Positions 15,597 to 29,847 of a DNA stretch of 34,374 nucleotides are shown here, one piece after another; position 1 is the first letter of the stretch; every line of letters begins with the position of its first letter. The notes beneath the pieces are model-generated. The model was not told where the DNA came from. It saw only the letters and a list, made by a program, of their open reading frames with translations, and made no database searches. The DNA is from Paramesorhizobium endophyticum (GTDB taxonomy: Bacteria; Pseudomonadota; Alphaproteobacteria; Rhizobiales; Rhizobiaceae), in contig NZ_BMHH01000029.1 in the NCBI RefSeq assembly GCF_014640615.1, positions 1-34,374 of the forward strand, in the 5' to 3' direction. Made by a program: the position numbers and the translations under genes.

Positions 15597-16199
15597 ATGA
15601 GCACTCTTGAGGATTTCAAGCTCTACCTTAGTGAGCGCCTCGGCGAGACGATCGAGGATGTCGCCATCGAATATGGCGAGCTCAACCTCGTCGTCCCGGC
15701 GGAAAAGATCATCGCCACGCTGACTTTCCTGCGTGACGACGATCTGTGCCGGTTCGTGTCGTTCATCGATCTGAGCGGCGTCGATTATCCCGAGCGCGCC
15801 AAGCGGTTCGACGTGGTCTACCAGTTCCTGTCGCCGCGCCATAACAGGCGCATCCGCGTCAAGGTGCAGGCCGACGAGACGACCCTCGTTCCGTCCGCAA
15901 CCGCTGTCTATCCGGGCGCGGAGTGGTACGAGCGCGAGGCCTACGACATGTATGGCATCCTGTTCTCCGGCCACCCGGACCTGCGCCGCATCCTCACCGA
16001 TTACGGCTTCGATGGGCATCCGCTGCGCAAGGACTTCCCGCTCACCGGCTATGTGGAAGTGCGCTACGACGACGAGTTGAAGCGCGTCGTCTACCAGCCG
16101 GTCGAGCTCAGGCAGGAATTCCGCAATTTCGATTTCCTCTCCCCATGGGAGGGGACGGATTACGTTCTGCCCGGCGACGAGAAGGCAAAGGCGAACTGA
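15597..16199 (+). CDS. nuoC: NADH-quinone oxidoreductase subunit C
   Basis: 200-residue peripheral-arm subunit (30-kDa family), separate from NuoD here, unlike the fused NuoCD of enterobacteria. The signature [20 protein letters not shown] and the C-terminal [20 protein letters not shown] are present. The GGGGAGG ribosome-binding site lies seven bases upstream of the ATG. It packs against NuoD and NuoB near cluster N2. Confidence 0.96.
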   Translation: MSTLEDFKLYLSERLGETIEDVAIEYGELNLVVPAEKIIATLTFLRDDDLCRFVSFIDLSGVDYPERAKRFDVVYQFLSPRHNRRIRVKVQADETTLVPSATAVYPGAEWYEREAYDMYGILFSGHPDLRRILTDYGFDGHPLRKDFPLTGYVEVRYDDELKRVVYQPVELRQEFRNFDFLSPWEGTDYVLPGDEKAKAN

Positions 16200-16210
16200 G
16201 GCGATAAAGA

Positions 16211-17401
16211 ATGGCTGAGACACAAGTTCGCAATTTCAACATCAACTTCGGCCCGCAGCATCCGGCGGCGCACGGCGTTCTTCGCCTCGTGCTGGAGCTG
16301 GACGGCGAGGTGGTCGAGCGCGTCGATCCGCATATCGGCCTGCTGCATCGCGGCACCGAGAAGCTGATGGAGGCGAAGACCTATCTGCAGGCGGTCCCTT
16401 ATCTCGACCGCCTCGATTACGTCGCGCCGATGAACCAGGAGCACGCTTACGCGCTCGCCGTCGAGCGGCTGCTGGGTATCGAGGTGCCGCGCCGCGGGCA
16501 GGTCATCCGCGTGCTGTTTTCCGAGATCGGCCGCATCCTCAACCATCTCCTCAACGTCACCACGCAGGCCATGGACGTCGGCGCGCTCACCCCGCCGCTC
16601 TGGGGCTTCGAGGAGCGCGAGAAGCTGATGGTGTTTTATGAGCGTGCCTCAGGCGCTCGCATGCACGCGGCCTATTTCCGTCCGGGTGGCGTCCATCAGG
16701 ACATTCCGCAGAAGCTGGTCGAGGATATCGGCAAGTGGATCGATCCGTTCCTCAAGACCCTTGCTGATCTCGACGCTCTCATCACGCCGAACCGCATCTT
16801 CAAGCAGCGCAACGTCGATATCGGCGTCGTCTCGCTGGAGGATGCCTGGGCCTGGGGCTTCTCGGGCGTCATGGTGCGCGGTTCGGGCGCTGCATGGGAC
16901 CTTCGCAAGTCTCAGCCCTATGAAATCTATCCGGAGCTGGAATTCGACATTCCCATCGGCAAGAATGGCGACTGCTACGACCGCTATCTGATCCGCATGG
17001 AAGAAATGCGCCAGTCCGTGCGCATCATGCGCCAGTGCGTCGATCTCCTGCTCGGCAAGGATTCGACCGGCCCCGTCTCCAGTTCGGACCACAAGATCGT
17101 TCCGCCGAAGCGCGGCGAGATGAAGCGCTCGATGGAAGCGCTGATCCAGCACTTCAAGCTCTATACCGAGGGCTATCACGTGCCGGCAGGCGAGGTTTAC
17201 GCCGCCGTGGAAGCGCCCAAGGGCGAGTTCGGCGTCTATCTCGTTGCCGATGGCACCAACAAGCCCTATCGCGTGAAGCTGCGCGCGCCGGGCTTTGCCC
17301 ATCTCCAGGCCATGGACTTCCTGTGCCGTGGCCACATGCTTGCCGACGTATCCGCAATCCTCGGCTCGCTCGATATCGTGTTTGGTGAGGTTGACCGCTG
17401 A
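16211..17401 (+). CDS. nuoD: NADH-quinone oxidoreductase subunit D
   Basis: 396-residue 49-kDa subunit, related to the large subunit of [NiFe] hydrogenases, that forms much of the quinone site with NuoB. The conserved [20 protein letters not shown] near the N-terminus contributes quinone-loop residues. [13 protein letters not shown]-type sequence, [20 protein letters not shown] and the C-terminal [20 protein letters not shown] match the family. A GAGGCG ribosome-binding site precedes it. The stop overlaps the nuoE start (TGATG). Confidence 0.97.
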   Translation: MAETQVRNFNINFGPQHPAAHGVLRLVLELDGEVVERVDPHIGLLHRGTEKLMEAKTYLQAVPYLDRLDYVAPMNQEHAYALAVERLLGIEVPRRGQVIRVLFSEIGRILNHLLNVTTQAMDVGALTPPLWGFEEREKLMVFYERASGARMHAAYFRPGGVHQDIPQKLVEDIGKWIDPFLKTLADLDALITPNRIFKQRNVDIGVVSLEDAWAWGFSGVMVRGSGAAWDLRKSQPYEIYPELEFDIPIGKNGDCYDRYLIRMEEMRQSVRIMRQCVDLLLGKDSTGPVSSSDHKIVPPKRGEMKRSMEALIQHFKLYTEGYHVPAGEVYAAVEAPKGEFGVYLVADGTNKPYRVKLRAPGFAHLQAMDFLCRGHMLADVSAILGSLDIVFGEVDR

Positions 17402-18231
17402 TGTCCGTACGCCGTCTCGCAGATGATTCCGTTCAGCCGCTCGCCTTCTCGTTCAATCGCGCGAACCAGGTCTGGGCCGAACAGCAGATCAAGAAATACC
17501 CGGAAGGCCGCCAGCAATCGGCGGTGATTCCGCTCTTGATGCGCGCGCAGGAACAGGATGGCTGGGTCACGCGCGCGGCCATCGAAACCATCGCCAAGAT
17601 GCTCGACATGCCGCTGATCCGCGTGCTTGAGGTGGCGACCTTCTATACACAGTTTCAGCTTGGGCCTGTCGGTACCCGTGCCCACATCCAGGTCTGCGGC
17701 ACCACGCCATGCATGCTGCGCGGCGCGGAAGATCTGAAAAAGGTCTGCCAGCACAAGATCAATCCCGAGCCGTTCGTGACCAACGAGTCCGGCACGCTGT
17801 CCTGGGAAGAAGTCGAGTGCCTGGGGGCTTGCGTCAACGCGCCCATGGTGCTGATCTTCAAGGACACCTATGAGGACCTGACGCCGGAGCGTCTCGGAGA
17901 GATCATCGATGCGTTCGAAGCGGGCAGGGGCGACGACATCAAGCCCGGTCCGCAGATCAACCGTGTTCTCTCGGCTCCGGTGGGTGTTTCGGTGGATGCG
18001 CTGAAGAGCGATGCCACGACGGCGACTGCTGCCCGGCAGGAGAACGGCAAGGAAGCCGAAGTTCCTCCTTCCGATGCCGCACGGCCCAAGACCGCCGCTG
18101 TGGAGACGAATGAGGCGATCAGATCGCCTTCGCCTAAAAAGGTGAGCGAGGCCGAGGAGGAGAAGGCTTCGACCGAGCCTGCGCCTGCACCGAAGAAGCC
18201 CGCTTCACGCACCAAGAAGCAACCGGAATAG
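17401..18231 (+). CDS. nuoE: NADH-quinone oxidoreductase subunit E, with long C-terminal extension
   Basis: 276-residue thioredoxin-like subunit of the NADH module that binds [2Fe-2S] cluster N1a. The four Cys ligands are in VCGTTPCML and [12 protein letters not shown]. The catalytic-size domain ends near residue ~185. The remaining ~90 residues are low-complexity, rich in Ala, Pro, Lys and Glu ([20 protein letters not shown] and KKQPE at the end), and probably disordered. Extended NuoE forms are known in alphaproteobacteria. The start overlaps the nuoD stop; nuoF follows after nine bases. Confidence 0.96.
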   Translation: MSVRRLADDSVQPLAFSFNRANQVWAEQQIKKYPEGRQQSAVIPLLMRAQEQDGWVTRAAIETIAKMLDMPLIRVLEVATFYTQFQLGPVGTRAHIQVCGTTPCMLRGAEDLKKVCQHKINPEPFVTNESGTLSWEEVECLGACVNAPMVLIFKDTYEDLTPERLGEIIDAFEAGRGDDIKPGPQINRVLSAPVGVSVDALKSDATTATAARQENGKEAEVPPSDAARPKTAAVETNEAIRSPSPKKVSEAEEEKASTEPAPAPKKPASRTKKQPE

Positions 18232-18240
18232 AGGTGAGAA

Positions 18241-19548
<1,308 letters not shown>

Positions 19549-19553
19549 GTCCG

Positions 19554-19868
19554 ATGACAGAGATTCATGACACACGGGATTGTTTCGAAATGCGCAACGC
19601 CTCCGTTGCCAATTCGAGCTTCGACGACGTGAATCTGTCGAACAGCAGGTTTCACAAGGTAAACCTGTCGGTAAGTGTGCTGGCTAAGGTGAACATGAGC
19701 GATGTGAAGGTGGAAGACGCCAATCTTTCCAGCGCGCATTTCGTCGATGTGAACCTCAGCAATGTCAAAATCGAGAATGCGCAAATCGCGGGCATGACCA
19801 TCAACGGTGTGGCGGTAAGCGATCTCTTTCAAGCCTACGAGGCGGCGCGCCTCAATGGGGGCAAATAA
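19554..19868 (+). CDS. Pentapeptide-repeat protein inside the nuo operon
   Basis: 104 residues. From about residue 12 the sequence divides into some 15 consecutive pentads with a hydrophobic or Phe/Leu centre ([75 protein letters not shown]). It ends in a helical tail [15 protein letters not shown]. This predicts about four coils of a right-handed quadrilateral beta-helix. The gene starts five bases after nuoF and its stop overlaps the nuoG start (TAATG), so it must be co-translated with complex I subunits. Its function is unknown: an assembly or regulatory factor for the NADH module is one possibility, a hitch-hiking gene another. The length is well below Qnr/MfpA gyrase mimics. Confidence 0.85.
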   Translation: MTEIHDTRDCFEMRNASVANSSFDDVNLSNSRFHKVNLSVSVLAKVNMSDVKVEDANLSSAHFVDVNLSNVKIENAQIAGMTINGVAVSDLFQAYEAARLNGGK

Positions 19869-21949
19869 TGGCGAAGATCAAGGTTGACGGCAGAGAGATC
19901 GAGGTTCCCGATCACTACACGCTCCTTCAGGCAGCCGAAGAGGCGGGCGCGGAAGTGCCGCGCTTCTGTTTCCACGAGCGTCTTTCCATTGCCGGCAATT
20001 GCCGCATGTGTCTGGTCGAGGTGAAGGGCGGTCCCCCCAAGCCGGCGGCCTCCTGCGCCATGGGCGTGCGCGATTTGCGCCCCGGCCCCAATGGCGAAGC
20101 GCCGGAGATTTTCACCAACACGCCCATGGTCAAGAAGGCCCGCGAAGGCGTGATGGAATTCCTGCTCATCAACCATCCGCTCGACTGCCCGATCTGCGAT
20201 CAGGGCGGTGAGTGCGACCTGCAGGACCAGGCCATGGCCTATGGCGCCGAGAACTCGCGCTATCGCGAGAACAAGCGCGCCGTCGAGAACAAATATATCG
20301 GCCCGCTGGTGAAGACGATTATGACGCGCTGCATCCATTGCACGCGCTGCGTCCGTTTCACCACGGAAGTCGCCGGCGTTTCCGAGCTTGGCCTCATCGG
20401 CCGTGGCGAGGATGCCGAGATCACGACCTATCTCGAACACGCCATGTCGTCCGAACTGCAGGGCAATGTGATTGACCTTTGCCCGGTCGGTGCGCTGACC
20501 TCGAAGCCCTATGCCTTCCAGGCGCGTCCGTGGGAGCTCTCCAAGACCGAATCCATCGACGTGATGGATGCCGTCGGCTCCAACATCCGCGTCGATGCCC
20601 GTGGCCGCGAAGTGATGCGCATTCTGCCGCGCACCAACGAAGCGGTGAACGAGGAGTGGATTTCCGACAAGACCCGCTTCATCTGGGACGGCCTCAGGAC
20701 CCAGCGCCTCGACCGCCCCTATGTCCGTCGCAATGGCCGGCTCGTCGCCGCCACCTGGCCGGAAGCCTTCGCTGCTATCGCCGCCAAGGTGTCCGCCACG
20801 TCAGGCGACCGCATCGGCGCGATCTCGGGCGACCTCGCCAGCGTCGAGGAGATGTATGCGCTGAAGGGGCTGCTTTCCTCGCTCGGCTCTGTCAATATCG
20901 ACTGCCGTCAGGATGGCGTGGCGCTCGACCCGTCTCTGGGCCGCGCATCCTACATCTTCAACCCGACCATCGAGGGCATCGAAGACGCCGACGCGCTTGT
21001 CATCATCGGCTCCGATCCGCGCCATGAGGCGGCGGTGCTCAACGCCCGCATCCGCAAGCGCCAGCGTCAGGGCCATTTCCCCATCGGCCTCATCGGCCCG
21101 CAGGTCGATCTGCGCTATGACTACGCTTATCTCGGCTCCGGCTTGGATACGCTGCGCGATCTGGCCGATGGCAAGGGCGAGTTCTATTCGGTGCTCGAAA
21201 ACGCCAAGCGTCCGCTGATCCTTATCGGCCAGGGCGCGCTGCAGGGCGGCAACGGCATGGATGCGCTGGTGCTCGCCGCCAAGCTTGGCCAGCGTGTCGG
21301 CGCGGTCAGCGAAGAGTGGAACGGCTTTGCCGTGCTCCATACCGCCGCAGCGCGCGTCGGCGGCCTCGACATCGGCTTCGTGCCGGGGGAGGGGGGCAAG
21401 ATCGCTGCCGAAATGGTTGGCGGTCTCGATGTCCTGTTCCTGCTGGGCGCGGACGAACTCGACTTGGCGGCGAAGGGCGACACCTTCATCGTCTATATCG
21501 GCACCCATGGCGATGCCGGCGCCCATGCGGCGGATGTCATCCTGCCGGGCGCGGCCTATACCGAGAAGTCGGCGACCTATCTCAACACGGAAGGCCGGGT
21601 GCAGATGACGAATCGCGCCGGCTTCGCACCGGGCGAGGCGAAGGAGGATTGGGCGATTCTCCGCGCGCTCTCCGACGTGCTCGGCCACAAGCTGCCGTTT
21701 GATTCGCTCAGCCAGTTGCGCGGGCGACTCTATGCCGAATACCCGCATATGGCGGAAATCGACGCCATCAAGCGCGGCAACGCGCAGGATATCGTCGCTT
21801 TGAGCGAGAAAAAGGCGGGTTCCGGCAAAGGCGCATTTGCGTTGCCGATCAAAGACTTCTATCTGACGAACCCGATCGCGCGGGCTTCCGCCATCATGGC
21901 CGAGTGCTCCGCGCTCGCGGTAGGCGGCTTCCAGCAGGCGGCTGAATAG
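19868..21949 (+). CDS. nuoG: NADH-quinone oxidoreductase subunit G
   Basis: 693-residue largest peripheral subunit, which carries several iron-sulfur clusters. The N-terminal ferredoxin domain has [20 protein letters not shown] and the fourth Cys in AASCAMG (cluster N1b). Next comes the His/Cys cluster region [20 protein letters not shown] (N5). Then come [12 protein letters not shown] and [11 protein letters not shown] (N4). The C-terminal ~450 residues form the molybdopterin-oxidoreductase-like domain without a visible cofactor-binding Cys ([40 protein letters not shown]). Start by TAATG overlap with the pentapeptide gene. Confidence 0.97.
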   Translation: MAKIKVDGREIEVPDHYTLLQAAEEAGAEVPRFCFHERLSIAGNCRMCLVEVKGGPPKPAASCAMGVRDLRPGPNGEAPEIFTNTPMVKKAREGVMEFLLINHPLDCPICDQGGECDLQDQAMAYGAENSRYRENKRAVENKYIGPLVKTIMTRCIHCTRCVRFTTEVAGVSELGLIGRGEDAEITTYLEHAMSSELQGNVIDLCPVGALTSKPYAFQARPWELSKTESIDVMDAVGSNIRVDARGREVMRILPRTNEAVNEEWISDKTRFIWDGLRTQRLDRPYVRRNGRLVAATWPEAFAAIAAKVSATSGDRIGAISGDLASVEEMYALKGLLSSLGSVNIDCRQDGVALDPSLGRASYIFNPTIEGIEDADALVIIGSDPRHEAAVLNARIRKRQRQGHFPIGLIGPQVDLRYDYAYLGSGLDTLRDLADGKGEFYSVLENAKRPLILIGQGALQGGNGMDALVLAAKLGQRVGAVSEEWNGFAVLHTAAARVGGLDIGFVPGEGGKIAAEMVGGLDVLFLLGADELDLAAKGDTFIVYIGTHGDAGAHAADVILPGAAYTEKSATYLNTEGRVQMTNRAGFAPGEAKEDWAILRALSDVLGHKLPFDSLSQLRGRLYAEYPHMAEIDAIKRGNAQDIVALSEKKAGSGKGAFALPIKDFYLTNPIARASAIMAECSALAVGGFQQAAE

Positions 21950-21969
21950 GGCCAGGGAAAGAAACGAGA

Positions 21970-23013
21970 ATGGACGGTTTTTTCGCAACATACGTCTTGC
22001 CGGCGCTGATCATGGCGCTGAAGTCGGTCCTGATGCTGGTCGTGCTGCTCATCTGCGTGGCCTATCTTCTCCTTGCCGACCGCAAGATCTGGGCTGCCGT
22101 GCAGCTGCGCCGCGGCCCCAATGTCGTCGGTCCCTTCGGCCTGTTCCAGTCCTTCGCGGATTTGCTGAAGTTCGTCTTCAAGGAGCCGGTCATTCCGTCC
22201 GGCGCCAACAAGGCGGTTTTCCTGCTCGCCCCGCTCGTCTCCGCCGTGCTGGCGCTGGCGACCTGGGCGGTGATCCCCGTCAATCAGGGCTGGGCCATTG
22301 CCAACATCAATGTCGGCATTCTCTATATCTTCGCCATCTCCTCGCTCGAGGTCTATGGCGTGATCATGGGCGGCTGGGCGTCGAACTCGAAATATCCGTT
22401 CCTGGGCGCGCTGCGCTCGGCGGCGCAGATGGTGTCCTATGAAGTCTCCATCGGCTTCGTCATCGTCACCGTGCTGCTCTGCGTCGGCTCGCTCAACCTG
22501 ACCGACATCGTCATGTCGCAGGATACCGGCCTCGGCACGATGATGGGCCTGCCAAGCTCGTTCCTTGACTGGCACTGGCTCGGCCTGTTCCCGATGTTCA
22601 TCATCTTCTTCATTTCGGCGCTGGCGGAAACCAACCGTCCGCCCTTCGATCTGGTGGAAGCGGAATCGGAACTCGTCGCCGGTCACATGATCGAATATTC
22701 CTCGACGCCGTTCCTCCTGTTCTTCCTCGGCGAATATGTCGCCATCACGCTGATGTGCGCGCTGACCACCATTCTCTTCCTCGGTGGCTGGCTCCCGCCC
22801 GTCGATGTGTGGTTCCTGAACTGGGTGCCCGGTGTCATCTGGTTCGTGCTGAAACTGTGCTTCTGCTTCTTCATGTTCGCCATGGTGAAGGCATTCGTCC
22901 CGCGCTACCGCTATGACCAGCTGATGCGCCTGGGCTGGAAGGTGTTCCTCCCGATCTCCCTGTTCATGGTGATCGCGACCGCCTTCTTCCTGAAACTGAC
23001 CGGTCTGGCTTAA
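21970..23013 (+). CDS. nuoH: NADH-quinone oxidoreductase subunit H
   Basis: 347-residue membrane subunit at the junction with the peripheral arm; it forms part of the quinone chamber. About eight transmembrane helices are visible. The family signatures are [20 protein letters not shown] near residue 37 and [20 protein letters not shown] (~residues 219-238), a conserved acidic loop. [20 protein letters not shown] is also conserved. Its start is 20 bases after nuoG and follows AGGGAAAGAAACGAG. Confidence 0.97.
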   Translation: MDGFFATYVLPALIMALKSVLMLVVLLICVAYLLLADRKIWAAVQLRRGPNVVGPFGLFQSFADLLKFVFKEPVIPSGANKAVFLLAPLVSAVLALATWAVIPVNQGWAIANINVGILYIFAISSLEVYGVIMGGWASNSKYPFLGALRSAAQMVSYEVSIGFVIVTVLLCVGSLNLTDIVMSQDTGLGTMMGLPSSFLDWHWLGLFPMFIIFFISALAETNRPPFDLVEAESELVAGHMIEYSSTPFLLFFLGEYVAITLMCALTTILFLGGWLPPVDVWFLNWVPGVIWFVLKLCFCFFMFAMVKAFVPRYRYDQLMRLGWKVFLPISLFMVIATAFFLKLTGLA

Positions 23014-23024
23014 GGAGAAAGACA

Positions 23025-23516
23025 ATGGCTTCCCTTGCTCAAGCCGCAAAATCGCTCCTGCTACAGGAGTTCGTGGGCGCGTTCTTTCTTTCGATGCGCC
23101 AGTTCTTCTCGCCGAAGGCGACGCTGAACTATCCCTTCGAGAAGGGACCGGTGAGCCCGCGCTTCCGTGGCGAGCATGCGTTGCGCCGTTATCCCAACGG
23201 TGAAGAGCGCTGCATCGCCTGCAAGCTCTGCGAGGCGATCTGCCCGGCGCAGGCCATCACCATCGAGGCCGGCCCGCGCCGCAATGACGGCACCCGCCGT
23301 ACCGTGCGCTACGACATCGACATGGTGAAGTGCATCTATTGCGGCTTCTGCCAGGAAGCCTGTCCGGTGGACGCCATCGTCGAGGGCCCGAACTTCGAAT
23401 TCGCGACCGAGACGCGCGAGGAGCTTTACTACGACAAGGACAAGCTTCTGGCGAACGGCGACCGCTGGGAGCGCGAACTGGCGCGCAACATCGCGATGGA
23501 CGCGCCGTACCGCTGA
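23025..23516 (+). CDS. nuoI: NADH-quinone oxidoreductase subunit I
   Basis: 163-residue ferredoxin-like subunit with clusters N6a and N6b, which bridge NuoG and NuoB. The two CxxCxxCxxxCP motifs are [16 protein letters not shown] and [16 protein letters not shown]. An amphipathic N-terminal helix ([18 protein letters not shown]) anchors it to the membrane arm. AAGGAGAAAGACA precedes the ATG. The operon spacing then widens to 161 bases before nuoJ, where a hairpin repeat is inserted. Confidence 0.97.
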   Translation: MASLAQAAKSLLLQEFVGAFFLSMRQFFSPKATLNYPFEKGPVSPRFRGEHALRRYPNGEERCIACKLCEAICPAQAITIEAGPRRNDGTRRTVRYDIDMVKCIYCGFCQEACPVDAIVEGPNFEFATETREELYYDKDKLLANGDRWERELARNIAMDAPYR

Positions 23517-23520
23517 GTAC

Positions 23521-23563
23521 GCATGATCCCGAAAAGTTGCAGACTTTTCGGATAAGATCATGC
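23521..23563. repeat. Interspersed hairpin repeat, copy 2 (nuoI-nuoJ gap)
   Basis: 43 bases forming a long imperfect hairpin: outer arms GCATGATC / GATCATGC, inner arms CCGAAAAGT / ACTTTTCGG, loop TGCAG, with an ATAA bulge on the 3' side. It starts four bases after the nuoI stop. Identical in all 43 bases to copy 3 at 28130-28172. Confidence 0.85.
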
Positions 23564-23677
23564 GGGAAAAAAGCATACGGCGGAAAATACTGAAGGGCTA
23601 TCCACCGCCTGTATCAAAATTACGAAGGATAGGCAGAGCGTCAAAGCACTGCCATAGAAGGAAGTCGGGGTATCCCC

Positions 23678-24298
23678 ATGCTGACAGGTCTAGCGGCGGC
23701 GTTTTTCTACCTATTCGCCTTTATCTTGATCGCGAGCGCCTTCATGGTGATCGCGGCGCGCAATCCCGTGCATTCGGTGCTGTTCCTCATCCTCGCGTTC
23801 TTCAACGCCGCGGCGCTGTTTCTGCTGGCGGGTGCTGAGTTCCTGGCGTTCATCCTGCTGGTGGTTTATGTCGGCGCCGTGGCCGTGCTCTTCCTTTTCG
23901 TCGTCATGATGCTCGACGTCGATTTCTCGGAATTGAAGAGCGGCGCGCTGCAATATGCACCCATCGGCGCGCTGGTCGGCATCGTTCTGGCGGCGGAGCT
24001 GATCATCGTGCTCGGCGGCCATGCCTTCTCGCCGCAACTCGCCACCAGTGTCGCGCAGCCGATCCCGGATCTGGCGACGCGCACCAACACCGCCGCGCTC
24101 GGCGATATTCTCTATACCAACTATGTCCTCTTCTTCCAGATTTCGGGCCTTATCCTGCTGGTGGCGATGATCGGCGCGATCGTGCTGACGCTGCGCCACA
24201 AGCAGGGCGTCAAGCGCCAGTCGATCCCGCAGCAGGTGGCGCGCACGCCGGCCACCGCGATCGAGATCAAGCAGGTCGAGACGGGCAAGGGACTTTGA
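23678..24298 (+). CDS. nuoJ: NADH-quinone oxidoreductase subunit J
   Basis: 206-residue membrane subunit with five transmembrane helices. The conserved third helix [20 protein letters not shown] contains the pi-bulge region linked to proton transfer. The N-terminus [20 protein letters not shown] and the segment [20 protein letters not shown] are typical. The ATG at 23678 follows AGAAGGAAGTCGGGG at loose spacing. The 114 bases between the hairpin repeat and this start hold no recognisable gene. Confidence 0.96.
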   Translation: MLTGLAAAFFYLFAFILIASAFMVIAARNPVHSVLFLILAFFNAAALFLLAGAEFLAFILLVVYVGAVAVLFLFVVMMLDVDFSELKSGALQYAPIGALVGIVLAAELIIVLGGHAFSPQLATSVAQPIPDLATRTNTAALGDILYTNYVLFFQISGLILLVAMIGAIVLTLRHKQGVKRQSIPQQVARTPATAIEIKQVETGKGL

Positions 24299-24311
24299 CG
24301 GGAAACTTATG

Positions 24312-24620
24312 ATGGAAATCGGTATCGCACACTATCTGACCGTTTCGGCCGTTCTGTTCACGCTCGGCGTCTTCGGCATCTTCCTGAACCGCAAGAACGT
24401 CATCGTCATCCTGATGTCCGTTGAACTGATCCTTCTTGCCGTGAACCTCAACTTCGTCGCCTTCTCGGCGGCGCTGGGCGATCTGGTCGGTCAGGTCTTC
24501 GCGCTTTTCGTTCTGACGGTCGCAGCCGCCGAAGCGGCCATCGGCCTCGCAATTCTCGTTGTTTTCTTCCGCAACCGCGGCTCCATCGCGGTGGAAGACG
24601 TCAATGTCATGAAAGGTTGA
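24312..24620 (+). CDS. nuoK: NADH-quinone oxidoreductase subunit K
   Basis: 102-residue membrane subunit (MrpC-like) with three helices. Two buried glutamates needed for proton transfer are in [12 protein letters not shown] and [16 protein letters not shown]. The ATG at 24312 ([11 protein letters not shown]) gives the family's usual length and better spacing from GGGA. The adjacent ATG at 24309 would add one Met. It is followed by nuoL after seven bases. Confidence 0.96.
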   Translation: MEIGIAHYLTVSAVLFTLGVFGIFLNRKNVIVILMSVELILLAVNLNFVAFSAALGDLVGQVFALFVLTVAAAEAAIGLAILVVFFRNRGSIAVEDVNVMKG

Positions 24621-24627
24621 CGGGCAA

Positions 24628-26612
<1,985 letters not shown>

Positions 26613-26613
<1 letters not shown>

Positions 26614-28121
26614 TGACCGACTGGCCAATTCTCTCTACGGTCACGTTTCTGCCGCTCGTCGGCGCGTTCCTGATCCTTTTGATCAAGGACGACAGCGACG
26701 CCGCGCGCCGTAACATCCGCAACATCGCGCTGCTGACCACACTTGTCGTCTTCGTGCTCTCGCTCGTTCTCTGGGCCAAGTTCGATCCTTCGAACGCCGG
26801 CTTCCAGTTCGTCGAAAAGCATGGGTGGATGGGCTCCGGCATTTCCTACCATATGGGCGTGGACGGCATTTCGGTGCTGTTCGTCGTGCTGTCCGCGTTC
26901 CTGATGCCGTTCTGCATCCTGGCGAGCTGGGATTCCATCCAGCATCGCGTCAAGGAGTACATGATCGCATTCCTCATTCTGGAAACGCTGATCATCGGCG
27001 TGTTCTGCGCGCTCAACATCGTGCTCTTCTACGTGTTCTTCGAAGCGGGCCTCATCCCGATGTTCATCATCATCGGCGTGTGGGGCGGCAAGCGCCGCGT
27101 CTATGCCAGCTTCAAGTTCTTCCTCTATACGCTGCTCGGCTCGGTGCTGATGCTGATCGCCATCATGGCGATGGCCTGGCAGGCCGGCACGACCGACATC
27201 ACGGAACTCCTGAAGTATAACTTCCCGGCCTCGATGCAGACCTGGCTCTGGCTCGCCTTCTTCGCCTCCTTCGCGGTGAAGATGCCGATGTGGCCGGTCC
27301 ATACCTGGCTACCGGATGCGCACGTCGAAGCGCCGACCGCCGGTTCCGTCATCCTCGCGGGCATTCTCCTGAAGCTCGGCGGCTATGGCTTCCTGCGCTT
27401 CTCGCTGCCGATGTTCCCGCTCGCTTCGGCGGAATTCGCGCCGCTCGTCTTCGCGCTCTCGGCCATTGCGATCATCTACACCTCGCTCGTCGCGCTGGTG
27501 CAGGAGGATATCAAGAAGCTGATCGCCTATTCCTCCGTCGCCCATATGGGTTACGTGACGATGGGTATTTTTGCCGCGAATGAATTGGGTATTCAGGGCG
27601 CCATCTTCCAGATGCTGTCGCACGGCATCGTCTCGGGCGCGCTCTTCCTCTGCGTCGGCGTGGTTTATGACCGCATGCATACCCGCGAGATCGCGGCCTA
27701 TGGCGGCCTCGTCAACAACATGCCCAAATATGCCGTCGCGTTCCTGATCTTCACGATGGCCAATGTCGGCCTGCCCGGCACGTCAGGCTTCATCGGTGAG
27801 TTCTTGACGCTGTTCGGCGTGTTCCAGGTCAACACCTGGGTGGCGTTCTTCGCGGCATCAGGCGTCATCCTGTCGGCGGCCTATGCGCTCTGGCTCTACC
27901 GCCGGGTGGTCTTCGGTGCGCTGACCAAGGATAGCCTCAAGGGGCTGCTCGATCTCTCGCTGCGCGAAAAGATCATCCTCTACCCGCTCATCGTTCTCAC
28001 CATCTTCTTCGGCGTCTACCCGGCTCCGGTGTTCAACGTGACCGCCGCCGCCGTAAGCGCGCTCGTCAACCAGTACCATGCATCGCTGGCCGCCGCCGCC
28101 AGCGTTGCGCTGGCGCAGTAA
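26613..28121 (+). CDS. nuoM: NADH-quinone oxidoreductase subunit M
   Basis: 502-residue antiporter-like proton-pumping subunit with about 14 transmembrane helices. The conserved Glu is in [20 protein letters not shown], the conserved Lys is in [20 protein letters not shown], and [20 protein letters not shown] is also present. It is translationally coupled to nuoL. The hairpin repeat occupies the gap between this gene and nuoN. Confidence 0.97.
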
Positions 28122-28129
28122 GAGGCACA

Positions 28130-28172
28130 GCATGATCCCGAAAAGTTGCAGACTTTTCGGATAAGATCATGC
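28130..28172. repeat. Interspersed hairpin repeat, copy 3 (nuoM-nuoN gap)
   Basis: The same 43-bp hairpin as at 23521-23563, base for base, starting nine bases after the nuoM stop and 22 bases before the nuoN start. The transcript would fold into a 17-bp interrupted stem between two cistrons. Confidence 0.85.
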
Positions 28173-28194
28173 GATATACTTAAAAGGCTACCTG

Positions 28195-29631
28195 ATGCAG
28201 ACCGATCTGATTGCACAACTGACGCTTCTTGCCCCGGAGCTGGTTCTGGGGGTAGGGGCGCTTGCGCTGTTGATGGTGGGCGTCTTCGCCGGCGAGAAGG
28301 CGAGCGCGACGGTGAGCGGCCTGGCCGTGCTGGTGATGCTTGCGGCGCTGGCATTGATCATCTTCTGCCCCGCCGAGGGCAAGGCCTTCGGCGATGCCGT
28401 TGTCAATGACGGCTTCGGCAGCTTCATGAAGGTGCTGACGCTGATCGGCTCCATCGTCACGCTCATCATGTCCATGGGCTTCGCCAGGCAGGAGAATTTC
28501 GACCGCTTCGAATTTCCGGTGCTGGTCCTGCTCGCCACCACAGGCATGTTGCTGATGGTGTCGGCCAACAACATGCTGACGCTCTATCTCGGCCTCGAAC
28601 TGCAGTCGCTCGCGCTTTACGTGATGGCGGCGATCAACCGCGACAGCGTCAAGTCCACGGAAGCGGGCCTCAAATATTTCGTGCTGGGCGCGCTTTCCTC
28701 GGGTATGCTGCTCTACGGCATCTCGCTGATCTACGGCTTCACCGGCCATATTGGCTTTGACCAGATCGCAGCGGCGCTCTCCAGCGGCAAGCCGCAGCTT
28801 GGCCTGATCTTCGGTTTGGTCTTCCTGCTCGCGGGTCTCGCCTTCAAGATTTCCGCCGTGCCGTTCCATATGTGGACGCCCGACGTTTATGAAGGTGCCC
28901 CGACGCCGATCACCGCCTTCCTCGCCGCGGCTCCCAAGATGGCGGCCATGGCGCTGGTCGTGCGCGTGACCATGGGCGCCTTTGGCTCCGTGACGCATGA
29001 TTGGCGGCAGGTGATCGTCTTCATCTCCATCGCCTCCATGCTGCTCGGCGCTTTCGCCGCCATTGGCCAGCACAACATCAAGCGCCTGATGGCCTATTCC
29101 TCCATCGGCCATATGGGCTATGCGCTGGTCGGCCTCGCCGCCGGAACGGCGATGGGCGTGCGCGGCGTTGCGCTCTATATGCTGATCTACCTCGTCATGA
29201 CGCTCGGCACCTTCGCCTTCATCCTCGCCATGCGCGGCAAGAACGGCAACCTCGAGAGCATCAGCGACCTCGCCGGCCTCTCGCGCACGAATCCCGTCAT
29301 GGCGACGATCATGACCATCTTCCTCTTCTCGCTGGCCGGTATCCCACCGCTCGCGGGCTTCTGGGCGAAGTGGTACGTCTTCCTCGCCGCCGTCGATGCG
29401 GGCCTCTATCCGCTCGCGGTCATCGGTATCGTCACCTCGGTCGTCGGCGCGTTCTACTATCTGCGCCTGATCAAGATCATGTGGTTCGACGAGCCGGCGG
29501 AAGGCTTCGTGCCGGCCTCCGGCGCGCTGCGCGTGGTGCTGGGCCTCTCCGGCGCGTTCGTGCTCTTCTACGTGCTGATCGGCGGGCCGCTGGAAGCGAT
29601 TGCGCAGGCCGCGGCGAAGCCGTTCTTTTAA
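28195..29631 (+). CDS. nuoN: NADH-quinone oxidoreductase subunit N
   Basis: 478-residue antiporter-like proton-pumping subunit, third of the L/M/N set. The conserved Glu is in [20 protein letters not shown]. The conserved Lys is in [20 protein letters not shown], and the segment [20 protein letters not shown] is present. An AAAGG ribosome-binding site is eight bases before the ATG. Last gene of the nuo operon; no clear intrinsic terminator follows, but an inverted-repeat element begins 33 bases later. Confidence 0.97.
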   Translation: MQTDLIAQLTLLAPELVLGVGALALLMVGVFAGEKASATVSGLAVLVMLAALALIIFCPAEGKAFGDAVVNDGFGSFMKVLTLIGSIVTLIMSMGFARQENFDRFEFPVLVLLATTGMLLMVSANNMLTLYLGLELQSLALYVMAAINRDSVKSTEAGLKYFVLGALSSGMLLYGISLIYGFTGHIGFDQIAAALSSGKPQLGLIFGLVFLLAGLAFKISAVPFHMWTPDVYEGAPTPITAFLAAAPKMAAMALVVRVTMGAFGSVTHDWRQVIVFISIASMLLGAFAAIGQHNIKRLMAYSSIGHMGYALVGLAAGTAMGVRGVALYMLIYLVMTLGTFAFILAMRGKNGNLESISDLAGLSRTNPVMATIMTIFLFSLAGIPPLAGFWAKWYVFLAAVDAGLYPLAVIGIVTSVVGAFYYLRLIKIMWFDEPAEGFVPASGALRVVLGLSGAFVLFYVLIGGPLEAIAQAAAKPFF

Positions 29632-29663
29632 AGGCTTGCATTAAGTGGAGATGCTGGTGCTAG

Positions 29664-29826
29664 GCGCCCCCCTCTGTCCTGCCGGACATCTCCCCCGCAA
29701 GGGGGGAGATCGGCTGATACGACCTGCGGCTCCCGTCCTGCAACGTTCGCGTTTGATGTCGGCCCTCGATGAAGGCTTAATCTCCCCCCTTGCGGGGGAG
29801 ATGTCCGGCAGGACAGAGGGGGGCGC
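29664..29826. repeat. 163-bp inverted-repeat element, copy A (nuoN-birA)
   Basis: Perfect 47-bp terminal inverted repeats: the left arm is 29664-29710, the right arm 29780-29826, and they begin GCGCCCCCCTCTGTCCTGCC. Each arm also folds on itself (ATCTCCCCC GCAA GGGGGGAGAT). The 69-base centre is not palindromic and contains CTGCAACGTTCGCG. Shared sequence continues past the right arm (TGTCCCGCCAGCGTTTCC) to within three bases of the birA start. Could be a MITE-like or REP-like element. Confidence 0.85.
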
Positions 29827-29847
29827 TGTCCCGCCAGCGTTTCCGCA

